Positions 1 through 6,028 of a stretch of 6,335 bases of DNA are shown one piece after another. A model generated the notes under the pieces. It made no database searches, was not told the origin of the DNA, and saw only the letters and a list, made by a program, of their open reading frames with translations. The stretch is from Candidatus Omnitrophota bacterium (GTDB taxonomy: Bacteria > Omnitrophota > Gorgyraeia > Gygaellales > Profunditerraquicolaceae). Made by a program: the position numbers and the translations under genes. The stretch is taken from the NCBI GenBank assembly GCA_028714055.1, contig JAQTNB010000078.1:1-6335 (forward strand), given 5' to 3'. How positions within the stretch are numbered: position 1 is the first letter of the stretch; each line of letters opens with the position of its first letter.

Positions 1-1460
1 AGATGCGCACACTCCTGGCAAAACTGCTGACCTGCCATTACGATATCCTGCTTCTGGACGAACCGACCAATTACCTTGATCTGAATGCCGCGCTCTGGCT
101 TAAGGATTACCTTGCATCGTTCCGGGGGACGTTCGTGATGATCTCGCACGACCGTGCGTTCCTCAACGAGGTCACCAACTATACCCTGATCCTGGAAAAC
201 GGCTCCATCTTTAAGGTGCGCGGAAATTATGAGCACTATGAACAGATAAAAGCCGAGAAGCGCACGCACCTGACAAAGCAGTTCAAGGAACAGGAGAAAA
301 AAAAGGAACAGCTTGAGCGTTTTATCTCGCGGTTCCACGCCCAGCCGAATAAAGCCTCCCAGGTGCGCGCCAAGCGCACGGCCCTTGAAAAAATGCTGGA
401 GCAGGAGATCGTTTTGCCTGCCGACGTGCGGGAGAGCATCGGCAATTTCCGTTTTCCTGCGGCGGCGGAAAGCGGCTACCGCGTGATGAACCTGGAAGGC
501 ATCTCTAAATCCTACGGCGAGATACAAGTGTACCGTGATTTCGATTTCGAGATAGTCAAGAACGAAAAGGCGGTTCTTGCCGGAGAAAACGGCGCCGGCA
601 AGTCCACGCTGCTTAAGATACTCGCCGGGATAGTCGAGCCTGACAGCGGCAGGCGCATCCCCGGGCACCGGGTCGAGGCGGGCTATTTCTCCCAGACGCG
701 CATGGATGTACTTAATCCCGACAATACCGTGCTTCAGGAAGCCTACACCGCAGCGCCCGGCTATATGGCGGAAGAGGCCGTCCGCACGATACTGGGGGCG
801 TTCCTTTTTATCGGCGACGACGTGTTCAAAAAGGTCAAGGTCCTTTCCGGAGGGGAGAAGAGCAGGCTGATCCTCGCCAAGCTCCTGATCGACCCGCCGA
901 ATTTTCTTTTGCTGGATGAGCCGACGACGCATCTTGACGTCGATGCCGTGGATGCCCTGATCAGGGCGCTTTCGGCTTACAACGGGACCCTGGTCTTTAT
1001 CAGCCACGACATACATTTTGTGCGTTCGATCGCCAACGTGGTCTTTGAGGTCAAGGAAGGGCGGGTGCGTAAATTCCCCGGGACATTCGATTATTATCTG
1101 GATGCGAAAAACCGGGAGGTGCCGGAGCTTTCCCGCGCGGAGCCTTCAGCCCGCAAGATTGAGCGTGCCCGTCATGATGAGCAGAAGCGCAAAGACCAGG
1201 AGCAGGAACGCAAGCTTAAGGAGGAGGAGAAAAAACGCAAAAACCGCAATAACGACCTTGGCCTGCAGATCAAAGGCCTGCGCCAGGAACGCGCAAGGCT
1301 TGAGACCGAACAGTATGCCAAGGCGCGCGCGCTCTCCAACCCCCGTTTTTACCGTGATGAAGAAACGGTCAAGCGCTACGGCCGCAGGCTTAAAGAGATC
1401 GAGCAGAAGATCGAAGAGGTCGAGCGCTTGATCAAGGAATTAGAATCGCAGATTATCTGA
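1..1460 (+). CDS. ABC-F family ATP-binding protein, 5' end missing
   Basis: This is a soluble ABC-F ATPase with two nucleotide-binding domains and no membrane segments. Characterised ABC-F proteins bind the ribosome E site and act on stalled or drug-bound ribosomes. The reading frame is open at the left edge, and the ATG at base 3 is internal, falling just after the first domain's signature motif. Counting from that Met, the visible part has the first Walker B (LLLDEPTNYLD, 16-26) and H-loop (ISHD, 47-50). A charged inter-domain linker follows (about 76-135). The second domain has Walker A GENGAGKS (194-201), signature LSGGEKSR (281-288), Walker B LLLDEPTTHLD (302-312) and ISHD (333-336). Residues about 380-485 form a very charged coiled-coil C-terminal domain of the Uup/YheS kind. 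About 150 residues, including the first Walker A, should lie upstream. All visible catalytic motifs are intact. The family call is firm; the subfamily is open, although the linker recalls YheS/YdiF. The target ribosome state is unknown. Confidence 0.95.
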   Translation, partial: MRTLLAKLLTCHYDILLLDEPTNYLDLNAALWLKDYLASFRGTFVMISHDRAFLNEVTNYTLILENGSIFKVRGNYEHYEQIKAEKRTHLTKQFKEQEKKKEQLERFISRFHAQPNKASQVRAKRTALEKMLEQEIVLPADVRESIGNFRFPAAAESGYRVMNLEGISKSYGEIQVYRDFDFEIVKNEKAVLAGENGAGKSTLLKILAGIVEPDSGRRIPGHRVEAGYFSQTRMDVLNPDNTVLQEAYTAAPGYMAEEAVRTILGAFLFIGDDVFKKVKVLSGGEKSRLILAKLLIDPPNFLLLDEPTTHLDVDAVDALIRALSAYNGTLVFISHDIHFVRSIANVVFEVKEGRVRKFPGTFDYYLDAKNREVPELSRAEPSARKIERARHDEQKRKDQEQERKLKEEEKKRKNRNNDLGLQIKGLRQERARLETEQYAKARALSNPRFYRDEETVKRYGRRLKEIEQKIEEVERLIKELESQII

Positions 1461-1474
1461 AAGTGTGCTATAAT
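1445..1474 (+). promoter_or_regulatory. Extended -10 sigma70-type promoter for the DUF4870 gene
   Basis: A perfect -10 hexamer TATAAT lies at 1469-1474, preceded by TG at 1466-1467, which gives the extended form TGCTATAAT. The -35 region is weak: ATCGCA at 1445-1450 with an 18-base spacer matches only three of six positions. Extended -10 promoters often tolerate this. Transcription would start near 1481, about 27 bases before the ATG at 1508 and upstream of its ribosome binding site. The -35 region overlaps the end of the ABC-F gene. TGTGC (1464-1468) and GCACA (1477-1481) form an inverted repeat flanking the -10. Confidence 0.7.
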
Positions 1475-1491
1475 AGGCACATCAATGGTTG

Positions 1492-1499
1492 AAAGGAGG
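1492..1499 (+). promoter_or_regulatory. Ribosome binding site fixing the DUF4870 start
   Basis: AAAGGAGG is a near-perfect anti-16S match, ending eight bases before ATG 1508. It supports that start over an overlapping ATG-initiated frame at 1489, which lies inside the Shine-Dalgarno region and would have no site of its own. Confidence 0.85.
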
Positions 1500-1507
1500 A
1501 AGGGATC

Positions 1508-1846
1508 ATGGAACAAAAGGACTTAGGCAAGACCAGTATCGGTATCCAGGCAAACCTCGCGGCGGCGTTGAGCTACCTGGCCGGCTTTGTCACCGGGATC
1601 ATCTTTTACGTCCTGGAGAAAGAAAACAAATTCGTGCGTTTTCACGCCATGCAGTCGATCGTGGCCTTCGGTTTCCTGTTTGTGGCTATGATGCTGATCG
1701 GTATCGTTCCGTTCATCGGGTGGGCGATCGCGTTCCTGCTGTGGGTCGCCTCTATTATCTTGTGGGTGCTCCTGATGGTCAAGGCGTACCAGGGCGTAAC
1801 GTTTAAGCTTCCGGTAGCAGGCGATATAGCGGAAAAAAACAGTTAA
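1508..1846 (+). CDS. UPF0132/DUF4870 small integral membrane protein
   Basis: This 112-residue protein of unknown function resembles the UPF0132/DUF4870 membrane family (Tic20-like fold). After a short polar N-terminus there are three hydrophobic stretches at about residues 16-36, 49-69 and 71-93. Between the first and second lies the charged loop EKENKFVRFHAMQS (37-50), the family's most recognisable motif. The C-terminus ends in YQGVTFKLPVAGDIAEK (95-111), also typical. Length is normal for the family, so the gene looks complete. It has its own promoter and terminator, so it is probably transcribed alone. It acts in the cytoplasmic membrane; no catalytic residue is evident and the family's biochemical role is not established to my knowledge. 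Neighbouring genes give no functional clue. Confidence 0.85.
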   Translation: MEQKDLGKTSIGIQANLAAALSYLAGFVTGIIFYVLEKENKFVRFHAMQSIVAFGFLFVAMMLIGIVPFIGWAIAFLLWVASIILWVLLMVKAYQGVTFKLPVAGDIAEKNS

Positions 1847-1901
1847 CGGGCCATCCTGTCAGGCAGCGTGCACAACACCGATTCCCTGTTTTTGGGTTTT
1901 T

Positions 1902-1936
1902 AAAAAGGCAGCCTCAAGAGAGGTTGCCTTTTTTTT
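1902..1936 (+). terminator. Strong intrinsic terminator after the DUF4870 gene
   Basis: The stem pairs GGCAGCCTC (1907-1915) with GAGGTTGCC (1920-1928) around an AAGA loop. One G-T wobble occurs at 1911/1924. Five A residues before the stem can extend pairing into the eight T residues at 1929-1936. The next gene starts only 16 bases after the T tract. Confidence 0.93.
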
Positions 1937-1952
1937 ACTCGGATGAACGGTC

Positions 1953-3080
1953 ATGAGGATAGGTTTTATCAATAGCTGCGGTCATTATCCGCCCGATATC
2001 GGAAGCTCCGCACACGCGTTCCAGACAGTGGCCGGGTTTATCAGGCACGGCCATACCGTCAATGCCTTCCGGGGCAACTATCCGTATGCTTCTTTCCGGA
2101 AATATTCGTACGCCTCCCTGGCCGGCTTCATCCGCAATACGGATGTGTTATATATCAGGCTCCTTAACGGAATCAGCCAAGATGCGCATACCCTCTTGAG
2201 GTCTTTGAGGCCTTTTTCCCTGCCGGTAGTCTGGGAGATGAACGCCCCTTCCTATGAAACAAGGGATGTCAAGGCCTGGTTCGTCGGCTGCGCCTGGAAG
2301 CTTCTGGCAAAATTGGCCGATGCCTCTGTGTGCGTTTCCGAAGAACTGCGTGATTACGCAGAGGATGTTCTGGGGGTGGCGTCGGTTTTTGTCGTGCCGA
2401 ACGGTTCGGACCCCGGGCTTTTTTCTCCCGGCCGCAGGGACCGGCAGGCCTTTGGGGGCTTAGGGGATGATGAATTCTTGGTCCTTTGGGCAGGTTCTTC
2501 GCAATACCCCTGGCATGGCACCGATATCATACTGAAGGTTGCCGAAAAAATAACCCGGATAAATAAAAAGATCAAGTTCCTGTTGATCGCCGACCCCGCC
2601 TTTATCGGCTCTCAGCATATCGCGGAGAACATGATCATCAAGCCGTGCGTGCCTTATTTTTCCATGCCCGGCTACATCGCCTCTTCCGACGCATGCCTGT
2701 GTCTCTATCATAGCTTCGCATGGTCAAAGATCGGGTTCTACATGTCTCCGATGAAGCTCTTTGATTATATGTCATGCGCGCGGCCGGTCATCGCTACGGA
2801 CGCAGGCCAGATCTCGCGGGGCATCAGGAGCCAAGAGAACGGGCTCCTGACCGACAATTCACCGGACGATATCATAGATAAGATCATGTTTTTATACGAA
2901 AACAAGGCCCGGGCGCGGGAGATGGGCGATGCTGCCCGTAAGGATATCGTTGATTTTTACAACTGGGACAGAGGCGTCGTTCAGACGATCCGCGTCCTGG
3001 AAGCGGCAATCCACCGTGATTTGAAAACTCTGCGATCGCAACCGCGCTTACGCGGTGACCGGCAGGAAGGGGCCGCCTGA
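1953..3080 (+). CDS. GT4-type (GT-B fold) glycosyltransferase
   Basis: This 375-residue enzyme should transfer a sugar from a nucleotide-sugar donor to a glycan or lipid-linked acceptor at the inner face of the membrane. The N-terminal Rossmann-like half begins at once (MRIGFINSCG, then PPDIGSSAHA at 14-23, the loop expected near the acceptor/donor cleft). The C-terminal donor-binding half contains VPNGSDPGLFSP (148-159), an LWAGSSQYPWHGTD loop (178-191) and SPMKLFDYMSCARPVIATD (265-283). The last corresponds to the family's donor-contact segment, usually PLKLFEYMAxGxPV. Asp271 stands where Glu is usual. Sugar and linkage cannot be inferred. The start at 1953 is supported by immediate family-like sequence, although only a weak site (GGATGAACGG) precedes it. 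Residues about 356-375 (ending RLRGDRQEGAA) form a basic tail beyond the domain. Its stop TGA shares a base with the next start, which argues for a two-gene glycosylation operon. Confidence 0.9.
   Translation: MRIGFINSCGHYPPDIGSSAHAFQTVAGFIRHGHTVNAFRGNYPYASFRKYSYASLAGFIRNTDVLYIRLLNGISQDAHTLLRSLRPFSLPVVWEMNAPSYETRDVKAWFVGCAWKLLAKLADASVCVSEELRDYAEDVLGVASVFVVPNGSDPGLFSPGRRDRQAFGGLGDDEFLVLWAGSSQYPWHGTDIILKVAEKITRINKKIKFLLIADPAFIGSQHIAENMIIKPCVPYFSMPGYIASSDACLCLYHSFAWSKIGFYMSPMKLFDYMSCARPVIATDAGQISRGIRSQENGLLTDNSPDDIIDKIMFLYENKARAREMGDAARKDIVDFYNWDRGVVQTIRVLEAAIHRDLKTLRSQPRLRGDRQEGAA
3031..3056. repeat. Palindrome plus perfect hairpin in the 3' tail of the GT4 gene
   Basis: A 10-bp perfect palindrome TGCGATCGCA (3031-3040) is followed directly by a perfect 6-bp stem, ACCGCG / CGCGGT, around a CTTA loop (3041-3056). 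Both lie in the codons for the nonconserved C-terminal tail. They are just upstream of the purine-rich ribosome binding site AGGAAGGGG (3064-3072) of the next gene. Confidence 0.6.
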
Positions 3081-4018
3081 TGATCAGCATCATCATCTGC
3101 ACGTATAACCGCTGCGCGATCCTGAAAAAAGCGCTGGCATCCCTGCGGGATTTGCAGCCGGTTACCGGCCAGGACCACGAGATCATCGTTGTTGATAATA
3201 ACTCTCAGGATGATACCCGCCAGGCGACAGAAGCGCTTATCCCGCAGTTCGGCGGCAAGCTCAGGTATGTTTTCGAGCCGCGCCTGGGTGTTTCTGCAGC
3301 ACGGAACAAGGGGATAAAGGAGTCCGTCGGGGATATCGTGGCTTTTATCGATGATGACTGCGTGGTGACCGAGGATTGGCTTATGCAGCTTTACGATACG
3401 CTGCAGAGAAGGAATGCCGATATGGTCGGCGGTAAGATCCTTCCTCTTTTCCCGGATGACGCGCCGGCCTGGGCGCGCCAGGAGGGCATTAAGGATAAAT
3501 TCAGCCTGCTTGACCGGGGAGATGAGGAATTCCGGGTCCTTTCCTTAAAAGATGAATTGTACGGCGGAAACCTGGCGGTCAGGAAATCGGGCCTTTTGGA
3601 AATAGGCGGTTTTGACGTTCACTTCGGCAGTGTCGGGGCATCCATGCTTTTTGGCGACGAAAAAGAGGTCGTCTGCCGCTTCCTTATGCTCGGGAAAACG
3701 GTTTATTACCAGCCTAAAGCCGTCGTTTATCACCAGGTCCGCAAAGATAAGCTCAGTAAGGCCTTTTGCCTGCGTAAGGCTTTTGCAGACGGGAGGATAT
3801 TTGTCAGGATGAAGCGCAAGCACGGCCGGGCTGCGTTTGTTTCCCTGACCCCGCGTTTTACTTCTTTTTTCCATGCGTTCGGGTATTCTTTACGCTGGCT
3901 TGCCGGCATCGTCCGCGCGGCAGCCTTGCGCCGCAAGGATGAGCTTTTGCAAAAACAGCTCCAGATCGCCTACCTCTGCGGTATCGGGTATGAATCACTG
4001 AGGAGAAAATCAAATTGA
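3080..4018 (+). CDS. GT2 family (GT-A fold) glycosyltransferase
   Basis: This 312-residue inverting-type glycosyltransferase is probably involved in extracellular polysaccharide or lipid-linked glycan assembly in the cytoplasm. It opens with the hallmark ISIIICTYNR (2-11), then EIIVVDNNSQDDT (34-46), where Asp39 is the nucleotide-contacting acid. RLGVSAARNKGI (68-79) follows, then the metal-binding DXD-type motif FIDDDC (89-94). YGGNLAVRKSGLLEIGGFD (161-179) and the GDEKEVVCR segment (192-200) supply the acceptor-side and likely catalytic-base region (GDE in place of the more usual GED). The C-terminal about 90 residues are basic with a hydrophobic patch at 252-282, which may sit against the membrane; no confident transmembrane helix is seen. 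Start ATG 3080 overlaps the upstream TGA by one base, with AGGAAGGGG seven bases before it, so translation is probably coupled to the GT4 gene. Donor and product are unknown. Confidence 0.92.
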   Translation: MISIIICTYNRCAILKKALASLRDLQPVTGQDHEIIVVDNNSQDDTRQATEALIPQFGGKLRYVFEPRLGVSAARNKGIKESVGDIVAFIDDDCVVTEDWLMQLYDTLQRRNADMVGGKILPLFPDDAPAWARQEGIKDKFSLLDRGDEEFRVLSLKDELYGGNLAVRKSGLLEIGGFDVHFGSVGASMLFGDEKEVVCRFLMLGKTVYYQPKAVVYHQVRKDKLSKAFCLRKAFADGRIFVRMKRKHGRAAFVSLTPRFTSFFHAFGYSLRWLAGIVRAAALRRKDELLQKQLQIAYLCGIGYESLRRKSN

Positions 4019-4043
4019 CTTCCCGTGCTTTGCGTAGTATTAT
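4015..4043 (+). promoter_or_regulatory. Near-consensus sigma70-type promoter
   Basis: TTGACT (4015-4020) and TATTAT (4038-4043) each match five of six consensus bases and are separated by exactly 17 bases. Transcription would start near 4050. The -35 overlaps the stop codon of the GT2 gene. This is the best -35/-10 pair I found in the window. It lies 47 bases before an intrinsic terminator, so its product is either a short RNA or an attenuated leader of the downstream transporter operon. Confidence 0.7.
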
Positions 4044-4080
4044 TTGTTTATCAATGATCGAAATCACCCGGCAGAGCACG
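4024..4080. repeat. Imperfect 10-bp inverted repeat spanning the promoter
   Basis: CGTGCTTTGC (4024-4033) pairs with GCAGAGCACG (4071-4080), with only a T-G wobble at 4030/4074, around a 37-base interior. The left arm lies in the promoter spacer and the right arm near +22 to +31. In RNA transcribed through from the glycosyltransferase genes this would fold as a long hairpin just before the terminator. In RNA started near 4050 the left arm would be absent. Confidence 0.45.
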
Positions 4081-4124
4081 CAAAAGGACGGCAATCTCGT
4101 CGTATGACGGGATTGCCTTTTTTT
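4050..4124 (+). ncRNA. Candidate short transcript (small RNA or attenuated leader)
   Basis: This interval runs from the predicted start of the 4015-4043 promoter to the end of the terminator T tract, about 75 nt. It holds no recognisable RNA family. An unsupported 17-codon frame with ATG at 4054 and TGA at 4105 lies inside it without a Shine-Dalgarno site. The product could be a small RNA with a terminator tail, a premature leader for the accessory-symporter genes, or simply the 3' end of glycosyltransferase mRNA. The call rests only on promoter and terminator spacing. Confidence 0.35.
4090..4124 (+). terminator. Strong intrinsic terminator
   Basis: GGCAATCTCGTC (4090-4101) pairs with GACGGGATTGCC (4106-4117) around a GTAT loop, with one T-G wobble, followed by seven T residues (4118-4124). 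It can end glycosyltransferase transcripts, transcripts from the 4015-4043 promoter, or both. Confidence 0.93.
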
Positions 4125-4129
4125 CATCC

Positions 4130-4202
4130 CCCGGCAGGAATTACCGGGTTTAAACCCGCGGGAGGAATGCAATTGTGTCTTTCAAAAGGGGATAGCCCGC
4201 GG
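4130..4202. repeat. Palindrome cluster in the leader of the transporter genes
   Basis: Four symmetric elements are packed between the terminator and the accessory gene. CCCGG (4130-4134) and CCGGG (4144-4148) form an inverted pair. CGGGTTTAAACCCG (4145-4158) is a 14-bp perfect palindrome. CCCGCGGG (4155-4162) overlaps its right end. CCCGCGG recurs at 4196-4202, 41 bases from the first copy, close to four helical turns. The cluster may be a protein-binding operator or a structured leader; no known site was recognised. Confidence 0.45.
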
Positions 4203-4212
4203 AGCTTCACTC

Positions 4213-4220
4213 AAGGAGGT
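4213..4220 (+). promoter_or_regulatory. Ribosome binding site deciding the accessory gene start
   Basis: AAGGAGGT lies five bases before ATG 4225. An in-frame GTG at 4219 falls inside this site and so cannot be the start; an in-frame GTG at 4228 is possible but less likely. This fixes the protein at 58 residues. Confidence 0.85.
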
Positions 4221-4224
4221 GGGT

Positions 4225-4401
4225 ATGGTGATCTTGGGGATTGACGATCCTGGCGTATGGCTGGCATACCTGTTGTGCATCGCAAGCGCGGTTTTCTGCG
4301 TCGTCTACGGGATACTGCGCTGGAATACGGGCGATGAGGCGGTGTACCCGGAAGACATCAAATGGGTAAAGGATGAAAAGATAGCGGAAGAAGACCTATA
4401 A
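4225..4401 (+). CDS. Small single-helix accessory protein of the adjacent symporter
   Basis: This is a 58-residue protein with one membrane helix. A short N-terminus (MVILGIDDPG) leads into a helix at about 11-31 (VWLAYLLCIASAVFCVVYGI), then RWNTGDE (32-38) and an acidic, charged cytosolic-type tail ending EEDL. The pattern DDPxVWLAY, LCxxSAxxCVVYGxxxWNxGDE resembles, from memory, the short proteins annotated as symporter small accessory protein beside sodium:solute symporters. The gene lies 15 bases before the symporter start, consistent with co-translation and a 1:1 partner role in folding or activity. It is distinct from the longer DUF4212 small subunit of acetate-type symporters. It has no enzymatic motif. 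Function is inferred from context and resemblance, not shown. Confidence 0.78.
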   Translation: MVILGIDDPGVWLAYLLCIASAVFCVVYGILRWNTGDEAVYPEDIKWVKDEKIAEEDL

Positions 4402-4416
4402 AAACGGGGAGAATGT

Positions 4417-6015
4417 ATGGATAATATCCTGTTGCTGGCGATTATCGTTATCGTTTACCTTTTTATGATTGCCTACCTGGGTTACCGCGGTTACCGTAAA
4501 ACCAAGAATACCCTTGATTACCTGGTAGCCGGAAGGAGCGTCCATCCGTTTGTCATGGCGCTTTCCTACGGCGCCACCTTTATCAGCACCTCGGCTATCG
4601 TGGGCTTCGGAGGGGCGGCCGCCTTTTTCGGGATGGGGCTTCTCTGGCTTACCTTTCTCAATATCGCCGCGGGTATCATTATCGCGTTCCTGGTGTTCGG
4701 GAAACGCACCAGGAAGATGGGGCATAACCTGGATGCCCACACCTTCCCGGAGCTTCTGGGTAAGCGTTTCAGGTCTTCTTTTATACAGGGTTTTAGCGGG
4801 CTGGTCATCTTTGTGTTTATGCCCATATATGCGGCAGCGGTCCTGATCGGATCGGCGCGCTTTATCGAAACGACGTTTACGACCGTGGATTATAACATCG
4901 CCCTTTTGATCTATACCCTGATCATCCTGGCGTATGTCCTGGCAGGAGGCCTGAAGGCCGTCATGTATACCGACGCCATGCAGGGCAGCATCATGTTCGT
5001 CGGCATGGCAACGCTTCTGGTCTTCACCTATACCAAGCTTGGCGGCGTGACAGCGGCGCATCAGGCATTGGCAGGCCTTACCGGCCAGGTCCCGCAAAAG
5101 TTAGCCGCTATGGGCCATTTAGGGTGGACCCGTATGCCGGCGCTGGGGTCTGCTTTGTGGTGGAACCTGGTTTCCACCATCGTGCTGGGCGTCGGGATAG
5201 GCGTGCTGGCGCAGCCGCAGCTTGCCGTGCGTTTTATGACGGTCAAGAGCACCAAAGAGATAAACCGCGCCGTCGGTGTCGGGGGCGTGTTTATCCTCTG
5301 CATGACCGGCGTGGCATTTGTGGTAGGGGCGCTTTCAAACGCCTATTTCTTCAATCACCCGCAATTCGGCAAGATCTCGCTTGCGGTAGCAGAAGGGAAT
5401 ATCGACAAGATCATCCCCGCGTTTATCAACAGCGCGCTCCCCGTATGGTTCGTGTACCTTTTTATGCTGACGCTGCTTTCCGCGGCCATGTCCACCAGCA
5501 GCTCGCAGTTTCACGCCATGGGTGCTGCCATCGGCAGGGATGTATTTGAGAAGTTTATCCTTAAAGGAAAGCACGTGAAGTATAGCGTCGCGATCACGCG
5601 CGTAGGGATATTGGCGGGAGTGCTGGTAACGGTGGTCCTGGGATATAAGCTTCCCGGAAGCGTCATCGCGGTTGCCACCGCGATCTTCTTCGGGCTCTGC
5701 GCGAGCACCTTTTTGCCTTCCTATGCAGGCGCGCTGTTCTGGAAAGGCGTTACCAAGGCAGGGGTCATCGCAAGCATGTTCACCGGTTTCCTGGGGACGT
5801 GCCTGTGGCTGCTTTTTATCCATCAGAAAGAATCCGAGGCACTGGGGTTATGTAAGCTGCTTTTCGGGAAAGCAACGCTTGCGCAATTCCCCTGGACGGT
5901 GGTTGATCCGATCGTGGTCATGCTTCCGCTTTCGGCTGTCGTGCTGGTCCTGGTGAGCCTGTTTACCAAGAAGGTCTCAGGGGAACACATTAACCACTGT
6001 TTTAAACATATATAA
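4417..6015 (+). CDS. Sodium:solute symporter (SSS family)
   Basis: This 532-residue LeuT-fold transporter should couple inward sodium flow to uptake of a small organic solute across the cytoplasmic membrane. Thirteen hydrophobic segments can be drawn, at about 4-22, 44-66, 72-95, 124-147, 160-177, 187-206, 245-265, 285-310, 338-358, 390-408, 412-432, 444-466 and 494-516, the classical SSS count. Typical motifs are DYLVAGRS (34-41), the broken first core helix SYGATFISTSAIVGFGG (50-66), and YTDAMQG (184-190). AAMSTSSSQ (356-364) is also typical: by motif alignment Ser359 and Thr360 match the PutP sodium-site Ser340 and Thr341, and Asp186 matches PutP Asp187. PutP Asp55 aligns with Phe55, so the substrate-side sodium site differs and proline specificity is not implied. 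The start ATG 4417 follows GGGGAGA. An ATG at 4413 is in another frame. No internal stop or truncation is seen. The substrate is unknown. Confidence 0.93.
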   Translation: MDNILLLAIIVIVYLFMIAYLGYRGYRKTKNTLDYLVAGRSVHPFVMALSYGATFISTSAIVGFGGAAAFFGMGLLWLTFLNIAAGIIIAFLVFGKRTRKMGHNLDAHTFPELLGKRFRSSFIQGFSGLVIFVFMPIYAAAVLIGSARFIETTFTTVDYNIALLIYTLIILAYVLAGGLKAVMYTDAMQGSIMFVGMATLLVFTYTKLGGVTAAHQALAGLTGQVPQKLAAMGHLGWTRMPALGSALWWNLVSTIVLGVGIGVLAQPQLAVRFMTVKSTKEINRAVGVGGVFILCMTGVAFVVGALSNAYFFNHPQFGKISLAVAEGNIDKIIPAFINSALPVWFVYLFMLTLLSAAMSTSSSQFHAMGAAIGRDVFEKFILKGKHVKYSVAITRVGILAGVLVTVVLGYKLPGSVIAVATAIFFGLCASTFLPSYAGALFWKGVTKAGVIASMFTGFLGTCLWLLFIHQKESEALGLCKLLFGKATLAQFPWTVVDPIVVMLPLSAVVLVLVSLFTKKVSGEHINHCFKHI

Positions 6016-6028
6016 GGATGGAGCGGTC

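Noticed and set aside
1018..1431. 137-codon + strand frame within the ABC-F gene
   Set aside because: Arg/Ser-rich shadow of the coiled-coil region; the ABC-F frame explains this stretch fully.
4054..4107. 17-codon frame MIEITRQSTQKDGNLVV as a leader peptide
   Set aside because: No Shine-Dalgarno site and no run of regulatory codons. Its stop lies at the loop/right-arm junction of the terminator, which is intriguing but insufficient.
4044..4244. 66-codon frame in the intergenic region, starting with TTG
   Set aside because: It runs straight through the terminator hairpin, has no ribosome binding site at its start and reads as unfamiliar, biased sequence. Only its last 23 codons have a possible start signal.
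4480..4497. Tandem 9-base repeat GGTTACCGC/GGTTACCGT
   Set aside because: Encodes GYRGYR at the end of the first symporter helix; only two copies and well explained by coding.
4396..5097. 233-codon reverse-strand frame opposite the symporter
   Set aside because: Highly polar, His/Lys/Asp-rich translation typical of the antisense of a hydrophobic gene. It has no initiation signal and no recognisable family.
5335..5823. 162-codon reverse-strand frame opposite the symporter
   Set aside because: Shadow translation with no start signal or family resemblance.
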